Positions 10,851-22,010 of a DNA stretch of 64,000 nucleotides are shown here, one piece after another. The translations under genes were made by a program, and so were the position numbers. The notes beneath the pieces are model-generated. The model was not told where the DNA came from. It made no database searches and was given only the letters and a program-made list of their open reading frames with translations. The first letter of the stretch is position 1. Each line of letters begins with the position of its first letter. The DNA comes from Ailurus styani (lineage: Eukaryota; Chordata; Mammalia; Carnivora; Ailuridae), in contig LNAC01000001.1 of the NCBI GenBank assembly GCA_002007465.1, positions 7,162,362-7,226,361 on the forward strand. The letters run 5' to 3'.

Positions 10851-12709
10851 CCAATACTCGCACCTCCCGCGACCCACCAGACATCTCCCTCCATCACTCC
10901 ATCCCACTCGGCCTGGTTACAGATCCCCCGCGAACGTCCGCAGCAGTTTCTCTGGACCATTCCACCGTGATCACCCCTCCCACTGTGCATGTGAGCTACA
11001 TGTGCCTAATCACCTCCGTCCAGATCCCTATTTCCCCTAAAGTGCAAAGGCTGAGAGACCAAGCTTGGGTGTGTCTCCTCACTGCTGTCACCGATGGTCA
11101 TCAGGCACACGGGACGACCCCGGGATGGACGGACAGGACCCAGGGAGCCCCTGCAAGCCCAGTGTTAACCTAACAAGACCCGGAGATGCTGTGGCAGGCC
11201 AGCCGTGCCCACATTTCTTCTCTGCTGAGCTCCCAGGACCCCGGCTGCAGCCTGGCTGCACTTGGCCAGGTTCTCGGAATGCAAAGCCACAAGCCTAAGG
11301 ATGCCTAAATGCAGTAACATCCAACCCTCCCACAAACAGTTCCTGGGCATCTACTAAGTGCCTGGCTGGGGGGCCAGTGCACAGAACTGTAACCTTGACC
11401 ACAGGCCGGCTCCTGGCTGGAGCCACAGGCGGTGGTGTGGGGGGAGGGGGGAGGGAAACTTCGCAAAGGAAGGGGGGTTTGTGATTGTGAACAGAGAGGT
11501 GCTCTGAAGGACTGGAATGGGATGAAGAGGCAGATGGGGACGGAAGGCAAATAGCCCCCAGCAGAGGGAAAAGCAGACTCAGGCTGCACAGGAAAGGGGG
11601 CTGGCACAGCTGAGCCCATGAGCAAGGGGTGGATTCTGAGGGCAGATGTCCCCGTGGGCCTGGAACACACAGCCCTCCCAAGACAAGCCAGGGCAAGACA
11701 GCAGTCCTGCTCAGCATCCGCGCAGAGCCGCAGCGCGGTGTCACGGAAAAGACACCAGGCTACAAGTCAGGAGGTCTGGGGAACCCTAGGAAAATTAACT
11801 GAGGGCACTAATCGTCACCTCCCACTGTTCATAAACAGGTCTCTGGCACAGACATGTGAGCGGTCTCCAAACACGCAGGAAGACAGATTTACGTTTCGGC
11901 CATCCTTTCGAGTTTTACATTTTTTATAATATAAGTAATATATTTGATCCAGTGTTAAGTACATAATTTATCATTTAGTATTTATCAATAAATACCTACG
12001 TACGAGCGATACGCGCTCCAATTTTGTGTTCACGTTCAGAGGTAACACACAGAGCAGACCCAGTTACTCAGAACTACGGACTTGAAATTAACCTCCGTGG
12101 GGGCAAATCAGGGAGACCCCACTAAAAACGCAACTCTGTCTCAACCCTGGTGGTGACAGCTTTCTAGCCTGCTTTATGAGTGAGGACACTGAGTCTCAGG
12201 AAGGTCAAGTATTTCTGTTCCTCTTCCTGGATCTGAGACTCTAGGAACGTGGGCTAATTCCTACTTGACCCCAACACGATCCCGGACCTGATATGGAGTC
12301 AGGAGCAGGAAGCGCACCCACTGCAGCCACCCTACAAAGTCAAAGGCGGGAAAGGTCTCATCCCAGGATGGGGTCTCAGAAAAGACTTCCAGAAGAGCCA
12401 GGTCCAACTCGAATCTTGCAGAGCTGACAAGAAGGCCAGGAAAGGGTGGGCGGAGCAGAGGGAGGAACAGGTGCAGTGCAGGCTCTGCCTTCCTAGGACG
12501 AGGTCAGGTTCAGAATCTTCCAGCAGCCTTGGGTATATGGAAACTAAGTCAGAAAATGAGGCTAAAGAGGAGGGCCACTGAGCAGGTGGGGATGCCTCAG
12601 GCAATCTGTCCCAACCCAGGGTGGAGGGAGCTCCAAATCAGTGCTCCTTCGTGATAACAAAACCAGGAAAAGGCAGCAGGTCTGTCCAATGTCCCCTTCT
12701 CCACCCTGC

Positions 12710-12930
12710 AAGACGCTGCCCTTATCCTATCGCTGGCTGTATTTTTCTTTCTTTATAATGTTAACCAACATCTCCAATCGTCTGACTTAAATCTTTGTTT
12801 ACTGTCTGTCTCCCAGACCTATGTGCTCCATGAGGTCAGCGATGCCATCGGGTCCATTCTCCTCGGCATCCCTGCTTCACACAGGGCTGGTACACGGCAG
12901 CCTCCCATTTGCAAAATGAATGAGTGACGG
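12710..12930 (+). mobile_element. L2 LINE 3' end
   Basis: The order matches an L2 3' terminus: CTGTCTGTCTCCCAGACC, a CTCCATGAGGTCAGC phrase, CACAGGGCTGGTACACGGCA and a tail AAATGAATGAGTGA resembling the L2 TGAA tail. Confidence 0.5.
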
Positions 12931-13170
12931 AAAATCCAAATGCCAGCCAGTGAGAGGGACCCTTCCTGAGAGGCACACCGACCATACCCACGGCAGGCCC
13001 CCAGGGTGTCCTGAGCCTGCGGCGCCCTCACCAGTCCCGTCGGACACAGGCAGGTGCTCCCACGTTATGACGAGCCTCCCGACCCCTCCAAGCCCTGGAG
13101 CGGACAGGTGCTCCCTGAAAAGGAATCTGTAGATTGACCAACAACAGAGTGAACACACACCTCGAGGCTA

Positions 13171-13620
13171 ACTACGTCTTAATCAACAGCCCAGGTGGCT
13201 CAGTCCTTTCTTAATATTTGTCTTTCCTAATCAGAGGGTTATGAATGATCAATTACGCTTAGTGGTTAATTGCCCTTCATAAAGACAGCTTTTGTATTTT
13301 TAAATTAGGCAGTTAATATATTGTAACTAATAGCATCACCTTGTGCATTATGGATAGATCTTCATTGATTGGCGCCTGGAATGTGTGATTCGCACCCAAG
13401 TTAATGGAGCAGTTGAGCGAAGAAGTGCAGGGGTGTCGGGGGACTAATTATTGCTAATGAATTATGATGTGACCTTCTCAGAACAGTGAACAATCGGTGT
13501 GACAGTGAGATGACAGTGCCTCACATCTGCTACTCAGAACGCGACTTCGGATGCCGATGACAAATGAGTAAATAACACGACTCACTTCGGGACACTTCAG
13601 CCACCGGTCTTCTTTGAAGT
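13171..13620. promoter_or_regulatory. Candidate conserved enhancer, LHPP intron 1
   Basis: Repeat-free AT-rich island in otherwise GC-rich intron. It is dense in homeodomain-type cores: ATGATCAATTACGC (13245-13258), GGTTAATTGCCC (13264-13275), AAATTAGGCAGTTAATATA (about 13302-13320) and CTAATTATTGCTAATGAATT (13444-13463). Low-complexity tracts and repeat hallmarks are absent. This composition is typical of conserved developmental enhancers. The target could be NKX1-2, about 26 kb away, or another gene. Conservation itself cannot be seen from one sequence, so the call is inference. Confidence 0.45.
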
Positions 13621-14039
13621 ACCCACCAAAGTTCATAAAACATGTGCTTTAAAATCAAAGTACTAGTTTTAGGATCAAATCAGTCCCTGAAGAAAATCTA
13701 CCGCAAAATGTCTGGGAAGTCCCTTCCCTGTGGGTCTGTTCGTCCACGCCCCCCCGCCACCGACGGCACCCCCCTTTCTGACCATTTGGGACAAGTCCCA
13801 GGTCCCCTCGCTGTTTCTTATAGTCACTGAAAATAATAAAAGCGTGGGTTATTAACGGAGTAAAGCATGACTACAGCGTTACACTAAGCCCTGCCTTGGG
13901 GCTCAGTGTCTGTGATCTGATTTGGTCCAGAACCACGTGCTCTGTTCCCTACACACGTCCCTGGGGCCAGTGCCCGGTGCGCAGGCAGCACTGAGTAGGA
14001 GCAGACTGAGCAATGAGCCGGGAGACCAGGACCACTGTC

Positions 14040-14130
14040 CCCATTCTAGAGATGACAAAACGGAGGCTCCGAGGGGCAGAGACCGATAAAGTCGCGCAGC
14101 TCGTAAGCAGCAGAGCCCACAGGCTGTGAA
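14040..14130 (-). repeat. MIR fragment
   Basis: Reads CCCCATTCTAGAGATGACAA, then ACGGAGGCTCCGAGGGGCAG and a CGCAGCTCGTAAGCAGCAGA segment. This is the reverse-strand MIR pattern (cf. CCCCATTTTACAGATGAGGA). Confidence 0.55.
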
Positions 14131-15439
14131 CCGGCCCCAGCGGGGGCAGCTGCGGGCTGGCGTGAGCAGACCTGCGTGTTTCCAGTAAGGGCAGCACTGT
14201 GCCCCCCGGCAAGACCCAGCAGCCCAGGTGTGTGTGGGGGGCACACCTGAGTGTGCACGGGGGACAGAGAGTGTGAGGTGAGGGGTCGGCACTGAAGGGA
14301 AGGCCCTTGATGGCCACGGTGGACACAGCTGTGGACTGACCTGCGTCTCCCCACCTCCCAGCAGTGCCCTATGGCAAAGCCCTAAGTTGGCAAAGAGGGC
14401 TAAGTGAGGTCAGAAGGGAGGGGTGTGAGAGGTTAGGGATTAGTGTCCTTGGAAGACACACCAGTGATCTCTCTCTGCTGCGCAAAGAGGCCACGTGAGG
14501 ACAGCAGCCCCCCGGAAACCAGGAAGAGAACTTTCACCAGAAACGGACCCTGCTGGCACCAGATCTGGGCTCCCCAATAAACGTCTGCGTGTAAGCCCCC
14601 CAGCCTGTGGTTTTCTGTCACGGTGCAGCCAGAGAACCAAATCCTCAGCGTCTCCGGGTGAGTCTGCTGCCAGAGGTCACAGATTTGGCCTCCAGGGGCT
14701 GGGACCATAAGGCTTCAAAATGTCAGGAAAGTCCCAGCCCCTCGGGACTTGAGCACCGCCTGCCCCTGCCAGCTGTCTTCCCGGGGAAGCAAATGCAAAG
14801 GATTTCAGCATCGGGCTGGGGCCAGCTCCAGGCCAGGCTGTGCTGTCCCCACCCCCACAAAACCCAAAAACGCCTGGAACAGGTGTCCTCCCGCAGGGTC
14901 CTGGCATCCCAGGGCGGGGCGCGGACCAGATCGCCCCCTGAGACCCCGGCCACCACCTCAGCCCGCTGCCCCCTCCCTAGGAGTCCCACGAAAGTGGGAT
15001 TTGCCCCCACGTCCTGCGGCCACACCGGATCTTTGAACTGACCTTTACCTCATCTGGCAGGCCAGGACAAGCCTCTGAGTGACAACCTCGCTTGGTGCAA
15101 TTACTGTGCATCACATGAACTGGTCCCTTGCAAATCACCTCGGACCTCACACATCTGCTGGCTGTCGGCATCTGCCAGGGGCGCTCACCCGAAAATAATG
15201 GAAACCCTCTCATTATGGCTCGGTAGCAGGTAGAGCACTAGGGCGATGACTGGACATCCTGACCGACCTTGGCATAGCTCCACAGCCTGCTGCCCTCCCG
15301 GCTCGCCAGAGGGGCTGGGAGGGAAGGCCACCCAGGGCAAGAAGGCTGCCCCAGACAAGGCCCACCCGACTGGGCCCGTCTTCCCTCCTCAGTCCACCCC
15401 CACACACACCCCCACCCTTGGGAAGCTGTCACCTTCGTA

Positions 15440-15640
15440 CGGCCTATGGAGGGCTCTAGTCACCCAGAGTCTGCTGCACCCTCCCCTACGGCCCAACCTT
15501 AGTCATCCTGCAAGGCCTGGTTCATGTTTCCCCTCCTCCAGGAAGCCCCCCCGGGGCCCCCATCCCCAGTCTGCCCAGGCAGAGCCCATCTTCAGCTCGG
15601 CTTTCACAGCCCTTGGAGCGTGGCAATGTCTTTCTATGGA
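15440..15640 (+). mobile_element. L2 LINE fragment
   Basis: TCATCCTGCAAGGCCTGGTT followed by CTCCAGGAAGCCCCCC resembles the L2 3' phrase TCCTTCAAGGCCCAGCTC...GAAGCCTTCCC. Short and diverged. Confidence 0.4.
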
Positions 15641-16019
15641 AAGTCCTTAACTAATCCGAATTCCAGATCTGATGGGCCCACCTAGTAAAGGAACCACATT
15701 GGTCCTGCATCCAGAGAACCTCAGGAAGAAACTCCATGCTCAAAGCTAATCCCGCCCGTGGGCAATATTGCTTTACCACTGCTCCGGCGTCTATCTCTAA
15801 TCCTTCTGGTGCAAGGTTTCTAGAGGATTCCAGAAGAGAAAGCACAATGGAGCCAGATGCTCCAGACAGGTAAAAGAGAGGCTGAGCCTATGCACAAGGC
15901 ATGGAGTGAGTCGCCCCTTTATGCAGGGTACGGAACAGATGGAACAGACGTGCCAGGAAGACGCTCTACTGTCAGGCAGCAGGCCAGGTGGCCCTGTGGG
16001 AACAAGGAGGCACTTCAGA

Positions 16020-16210
16020 GTCTGATGACTGTGGACGGGGTCCCAGCTCTGCCACCTGATGGCTGTGGGACCATCAGCGAGCTCTCCCTTCTCTCTGTGC
16101 CTCAGTCTCCTCATCTGTAAAATGGGGATGATCACAGCACCTGTCTCATACTGTGAGGCTCCTGCACGGGCCAGGCACGTGGTGAGGGCTCACTCCACAC
16201 CAGCTAAGAA
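16020..16210 (+). repeat. MIR SINE
   Basis: Clear MIR core: AGCTCTGCCACCTGATGGCT, GTGGGACCATCAGCGAGCTC, GTGCCTCAGTCTCCTCATCT and GTAAAATGGGGATGATCACA. Confidence 0.8.
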
Positions 16211-16503
16211 CATCCACCAGGACGCAGGAGAAACACGGCGCGAGGAGAGGGGAAGTGAGGGGTGGAGAGGGGGAGACCCCCATTCCCGCCCAGCCCGCTC
16301 TGCCCCCGGGGCCACAACTCAAGATGTTCCCTGATGGAGCGGGGCTCCCTATGACAACTAAAAGGAGAAGAGCAGCAGATAAAGTGATGGCTCAGTTACC
16401 TCAGAGAGAGAAAGGACATTCACGACACCTCGGGGGGCTGCGGTGAACGGGAACGCGGCGGCAGCGCCCGGCCCAGGCCCTCGGCGGACATCAGTCTCGG
16501 CTG

Positions 16504-16540
16504 CCCCGACGGCACCCCGACGGCGCCCCGACGGCACCCC
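16504..16540. repeat. 11-bp GC-rich tandem triplet
   Basis: CCCCGACGGCA, CCCCGACGGCG, CCCCGACGGCA at 16504-16536, followed by a decaying fourth copy. Confidence 0.85.
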
Positions 16541-17894
16541 AACGCGATCCCGGACACGATCCTTAGCCAGGCTGTGTGGCCGTGCCAGCCACCGTCCCTC
16601 CGGAGAGCCACGGAGATTGAAAACACACATCTGGAAGAAGTGAATGCTGCAAAGTACTTCTTTGCTCCAAGCACCCCATTTTTTCCTAAACAGAAGGCCA
16701 AACAGGAGCCCGTGAGTGGAGCAGGAACAGTTCTGCAGTCATTCCTGCCATTTCCTGCACAGTCATTCGCGCACACCAATAGGTGCCCGTGTTGACTGAG
16801 GGGGGCACCCAGCCCAGGTCCCCGCGGGCCCCGGTGACGAGCATCAGCTGGGGTCAGGGAGCCGTCTTGCGGCTGGAGAAGCAGCAGAAGGGCTTCCGCC
16901 CCATGAGAACAGGGTCTGGCTCCCCAGCTGGGGTCCTGCACTTGCACCCCGCGAATGCCAAGTATCCAGAGACCAGACTCCTGGGGTCCCGGAGTCCCGG
17001 CCATGAAAAGGGGTAACACGAGTGCCTGGTCTGCTATCTCCAGGACTGGGCATGCCATGAGCCGTCCCACATGCTGGTGTCACCATCGGACCAGGAACGC
17101 CAAGGGGCAGCTTCTGCCAGGAGCTCGGGCTGGGCCCGCCGCACCTCCCCCTTCCCTCCACTGATCCAGCAGAGCTTTTGGCTGGGCTGACAGCCAGCCG
17201 CTCCCCCCCCTTAGGGTCCCTCCCCATTCTCCACCTGACATTCTGTGGGCAGTGATGCACATCACCGTGTCGTCAGAGTCCAGGCAAGAAACAGAGTCCA
17301 AAATCTGGACGGAAAGAAGAGAAAGAACAAGGAAGGAGGTGACGCACGTGGCCGGGCCCTGGCTGGGCCTCTGCGTCGGGTCAGCTGGCCAGTGACCTCA
17401 GGGAACAGCGATGAGGTCAGATAGACACTGGACAGGCGCCAAAGCCAGGGCCCTTACGAAACTCAAGGTACCTCCTCCCCGCACCTGTGACTGCCTCAGC
17501 TACCATCCAGCACGTTCTCTCTGACCTGCCTGAGTCTCAGAGCTCAGAGCAAAGGGGCATGCTGAGCCCACAGACATCAGTGTACTATTTATTAATAAAC
17601 ACAACTTAAAATCAAGTGCAGGGAATCCAGAAACCAGAGAAGAGCTTGGATAGCATTCCACCAACGGCTCATTTCACAAAGCGGGAGACGGGGGTGCAGA
17701 GGGATGCAAGGTGCCTGAGGGCATGTGTTGAGGCGCTGTGGGTTCTTTGGACCACTCCCCAACCCTGAAGAGCCGGTCACCAGCCAGTCCTCCCCGAGCG
17801 CCGTCACGGGCTGGTCTGGGCCAGGAGCAGCAGGGGACAGAAGCCAGGCACAGCCAAGGCGAGGTGGCAAGAGGTGGAAGCCTGAATCAGAAAG

Positions 17895-18085
17895 CGACAC
17901 GCCTACTGCACTTCCGCCGCCTCTGACTGTGTGGCTGAGGCTTCCGACCTGACCCTCTCCGACCTCAGTTTGCACATCTGTAAAACGGGACACTAACAGC
18001 AGCTCCTGGATAGGGCTGTCATGAAGCTAATAGTTACAAGCCGTATCAGAAGCACCTAGCACACTGCAAATACTCAGGAAATGAC
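17895..18085 (+). repeat. MIR SINE
   Basis: GACTGTGTGGCTGAGG, then CCTCAGTTTGCACATCTGTA, AAACGGGACACTAACAGCAG and an AGCACCTAGCACACTGCAAA tail follow the MIR order. Confidence 0.7.
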
Positions 18086-18394
18086 AGTGAACACAGTGAC
18101 AGTACCAACCACACCTCTGGCAAGCCTGGGCTGGGGACATCTGGGCCTTCGAGGCAGGTGACTGACAGGAAGCCACATGCCCAGTGAACAAGGGCCAGGA
18201 GGGGCCAGGAGGTGGGGACCCCAGACAGCACCATTAAGAAAGAGGGCAAAGTTTAATCCAGCGAAGGGAGGCTGGGGCAAACATCCTGGCGCACCCGGGA
18301 CAAAGGGACCGCCAACGGCAGCCACCACAGCTCCCAGGGGCTGGCTGCCAGCGCCTCCCCCAGCCGCCCAGGGTATCACCCACAGGCTCACAGT

Positions 18395-18505
18395 GGCTTC
18401 TCAAGACAATCTGGGAGACAGGTCTCTGTCCCCATTTACAGATGAGGACCTGGGGTTCAGAGGGGCTGGGTGCCTCGCCCAGGGGCAGAGCACAGAAGAG
18501 AACCC
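18395..18505 (-). repeat. MIR fragment
   Basis: CCCCATTTACAGATGAGGAC then TGGGGTTCAGAGGGGCTGGG and a GCCCAGGGGCAGAGCACAG segment, a reverse-strand MIR. Confidence 0.6.
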
Positions 18506-18739
18506 TTTATTATGAACTGGACTCAGGAAAATGTACACAAATGTGAAAAATACAACCTGGGCACAACTGAGTGATTTCGGGTGGAACCAGCACCAAGTTC
18601 AACAACAGAAAGACTTCGTATTTGCAAAAGAACCACCTCTTCCCCATCATCACCTGACCGTTGAAGCCACAAAATGCTCCTTTAGCTCCTAGAGGTGGCA
18701 CAAGTAAAATGATGGTTTAAGAGAAAATATCCCACTTGA

Positions 18740-18850
18740 CTTACCCCCCGGTGACACACAGGGGAAACTGAGGCACAAAAAGGCTACAAAACCTGCCCGA
18801 GATGACAACACAATTACAAGACAGAGTTGGGACTCAAAACCCAGGCCCTC
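18740..18850 (-). repeat. MIR fragment
   Basis: GGGGAAACTGAGGCACAAAA then AGGCTACAAAACCTGCCCGA and GAGTTGGGACTCAAAACCCA, a reverse-strand MIR. Confidence 0.65.
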
Positions 18851-19074
18851 ACCTACAAGAGCCGACACCTGCGTCCTTTCAGGGGACAGGCAGAAGTAGC
18901 ACCTGCTCTGGGCAGCGTTCCGGCCCCACTCTCCTTTCTGGTGAGGCAGCCTGAAGCCAGGCTCTCTGAGTCTCTGGCTCCTCTTCTACACAGGCAGCAT
19001 CCCGTCCGCCCCACGGTCACGGGAAATCGCCCTGCACACCACTACAGGCAGGGCTCAAGCAGGGTCTGCTAATA

Positions 19075-19421
19075 CGGCTTCTCCGTACATCCTTGGGGTG
19101 CTGGGGGTGGAACGGGGTGGGGGGGCAGTGTTCACGACTCCTTTTGCGGGCCTCCTGAGTAACCCACACCACAATGACCTCCTAATCTCAGGGGCTTCCT
19201 ACCGGAGGCAGCACTGTTGGGGTAAACCATCAACTGTTCCAGAACCANCGGCTTCTCCGTACATCCTTGGGGTGCTGGGGGTGGAACGGGGTGGGGGGGC
19301 AGTGTTCACGACTCCTTTTGCGGGCCTCCTGAGTAACCCACACCACAATGACCTCCTAATCTCAGGGGCTTCCTACCGGAGGCAGCACTGTTGGGGTAAA
19401 CCATCAACTGTTCCAGAACCA
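19075..19421 (+). repeat. 173-bp duplication across a single N (likely assembly artefact)
   Basis: Positions 19075-19247 and 19249-19421 read the same from CGGCTTCTCCGTACATCC to GTTCCAGAACCA, with only one N (19248) between them. Identical copies abutting a placeholder base are what an unmerged contig overlap produces, so the true genome probably has one copy. Confidence 0.85.
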
Positions 19422-19846
19422 CCAGCCTGGCTGCCCTTGATTTCCGTACGGTGACCCCGCCCACCCGTGCTGAGATGAAAACCCGAGAAACAGCTCTTGT
19501 CCCGTGCGGCCTCACGCCTGCATCCAATATCGCTCAGATTCCTTCTGTGTGGGTCAGGGGCACAACTCTACTGCTCTCCTTCCCATACGTTTGGATTTCG
19601 GGGCTCCTTTATCTTTTTGGACAAAAGTGGTATTTCGTACACGTTATTTTGAACATGTCTTACTGACTATATACAACATTCATGTGATATAAACTAAGGT
19701 CAATATCAAAAAGTTGCAGAATACTCTACGGTCTGGATGAACCGTAATTTATTTCCTCCTCTGGTCCTGATAGACTTGCCCCTTGTTTCTCAGTCACTCA
19801 CACGAAACTATAAACATATGACCTGTGGAGCTGTCGGGGCGCGTGT

Positions 19847-20053
19847 GGGGCTCAGTNGGGGGCTCAGTCGGTGAAGCGTCTGACTTGGGCTCAAGTCACA
19901 ATCTCGGGGTCATGGGATCAAGCCCCATGTCAGGTTTCCTGCTCGGTGGGGAATTTGCTTCTCCCTCCCCTTCTCCCTCTGCTCCTCCCGCTGCTCGTCC
20001 TCTCTCTCACACATAAATAAATGAAATCTTGAAAAAATAAAATAAAATAAAAA
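19847..20053 (+). mobile_element. CAN SINE with a contig join in its head
   Basis: SINE body GGCTCAGTCGGTGAAGCG, GGTCATGGGATCAAGCC, CT-rich middle and ATAAATAAATGAAATCTT tail. An N at 19857 is flanked by the repeated word GGGGCTCAGT (19847-19856 and 19859-19868), again a small false duplication at a join. Confidence 0.85.
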
Positions 20054-20454
20054 CTGTTGGGCTGTCCGCTGGCCCTGACTTCAATATTGTTATTCATCAA
20101 AACACTTTGATCATTTTCGCTGACTGGCTTTGCCATCAATTATAGATTTGAGCAGAGAAAATACACATTTGTCAAACATTGTTCTCTTTTTTTTTTTTTT
20201 TAATGCAGAGGGGGTCCGACCACGGATTCAACTGGCGGATAAATGCTCTGAGGCTACAGAAGATTGGGAAGTTCTGACTCGGGAGCTGCAGGGACTCAGC
20301 CTCCAGTGACCTGCGTGCATCAGGGCATCAGGGCGGAAGAGACAGGGGTGTGGGGCAAGGGGCGAGGAGGATGCGATGTCAGGAAAGGGAGGCGCTGGGC
20401 CTTCAAGTCCTCTGTGATTTGGGGGGAAAAGGAGAGGAAGGGGTGTGGCTGCTC

Positions 20455-20619
20455 CCACACCATTGCCCTGAGGGAATGCATGGGTCAGGGCTGGTGACAA
20501 AAGGGTTTGGACTCTGCACCTTCATGCCCCAGTNGAGCAGCCACACCATTGCCCTGGGGGAATGCATGGGTCAGGGCTGGTGACAAAAGGGTTTGGACTC
20601 TGCACCTTCATGCCCCAGT
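20455..20619 (+). repeat. 79-bp duplication across a single N (likely assembly artefact)
   Basis: 20455-20533 and 20541-20619 match except for one base (CCCTGAGGG against CCCTGGGGG), with N at 20534. It has the same signature as the 19248 join. Confidence 0.8.
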
Positions 20620-21844
20620 TGGGAGTGTTCACGAGGGAGCCACCACAAGACGGCACCAGGTACATGGCATCGTGATCCTGGCAAAATGCACCTTGTCCCA
20701 GGTCGGGGCTGCGTGAGGCAAGTTCCTATTGGCCTCAACAAGTTCAAACAAGCAGCCGCCCCCTCCAATATCCCCAAGGGGCTTCCTCTGACAGGCGATG
20801 GGACCAGGCCGCACGGGGCGGGGGGGGGGGCCCGGCTGCCCCTCAGTCCCTAGCAGCCCTTCGTGTCGCCACTGCTAGGCCCAGATGCTCAGCCACGGCG
20901 GCCCGGCGGCCCGACGGCCCGGCACTGAAGGAGGGAGGGCTGGAGGGGTCGGTCCGAAGGTCTGCAGGCTGGCGACTTCCGACGAGGTGCCCCTGGCCCT
21001 GTCCGTCGCTGCTCCAAAACCTGCTGGGAGGGGCCCTGGTGGCAACGGGGTCCCAGGGCTTCCGGGGCACCCTGGGGCTTGAGAGGCCCCACCTGGAAGG
21101 ATGGGTTGTGGGTCTGGCAGTCCTGGCTGGGAATTGCTTTAGGAAGCGGCCCTGGGCCGAGGCCTGCTTCCTTCCGCCGGCCACAAAAGGACTGGGCCGC
21201 GCAGGGCGCAGCAGATGTGCTTTAGTGGCCTGAGACAGGATGCAGTAAATGCCTACCTGCCTTTCACATGCAGATGCCTCCGGGGCTCTCCTTTGTGCTG
21301 GCCAGCCCCCGGGCCAGCCCCTGCAGCCCCCGCTGGGCCCGGCCCTGCCTCTGAATGGCTCCCCTCGGAGAGCCCAAATGCCCAAGAATGGGTTCCAATA
21401 AAGGGCCTGTTGGGGGCACCCCGGGCTGGTTACAGATGTCCCATTACCGCGCCCGCCCACAAATCCTAGAGCCGTGAGAGAGCTCGCTGCACCGTCCGCA
21501 GCAGCTCCAGGAAGGAGCCGGCGCGGCCTCCGAAGCCTGGGCCTTTGGTTCTAGCGGGGACACTCCTGGCCCAGATGACGTCTGCAGATCCCAGCGCACG
21601 GCGCGGCAGACCCGTGAGGCTATGTTCCCCCACCCCAGCTCCCCAGCTCCCTGCTGGCTGGATCTCCCCGCCATCGGACGTGGGCCTTTCCAGGTGCTGT
21701 CTACACTGATTCTCCCAACCCGACCCTCAGCTTCACCAGGGCTGGGATGTCCCTCTGCCTCGTTCACGGCCGAGGGTCCTGGCAGTTTAGAAGTGCTCGG
21801 GAAACACTTGCGGGTGGCAGTGAGTGAAGGAGCAAACGCCTGTA

Positions 21845-22010
21845 CTGAGAGGCAGCGTGGTGCTGAGAGGGACACGGAGGCCTTGGAGTCCCAGGAACCC
21901 AGGGGTCAACCTGGCCCAGCCACCTTTTCCACTTCTGCCAGTTGCTGAATCTCTGCGTCTCCGTCCCTTTGAAAAGGGGCCTGAAATCCCTACCTGGGGG
22001 CGGTTGGGAA
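21845..22010 (+). repeat. MIR fragment
   Basis: GAGGCAGCGTGGTGCTGAGA, CTTGGAGTCCCAGGAACCCA, a GTTGCTGAATCTCTGCGTCT segment and GAAAAGGGGCCTGAAATCCC are in MIR order but diverged. Confidence 0.5.

Noticed and set aside
17080..17301. Minus-strand frame beginning MDSVSCLDSDDTVMCITAHR
   Set aside because: It looked exon-like, but no matching LHPP segment or paired splice sites were found; treated as intron.
19098..19454. 118-codon frame with an internal peptide repeat
   Set aside because: The repeat is the false 173-bp duplication around N 19248, so the frame is an assembly artefact.
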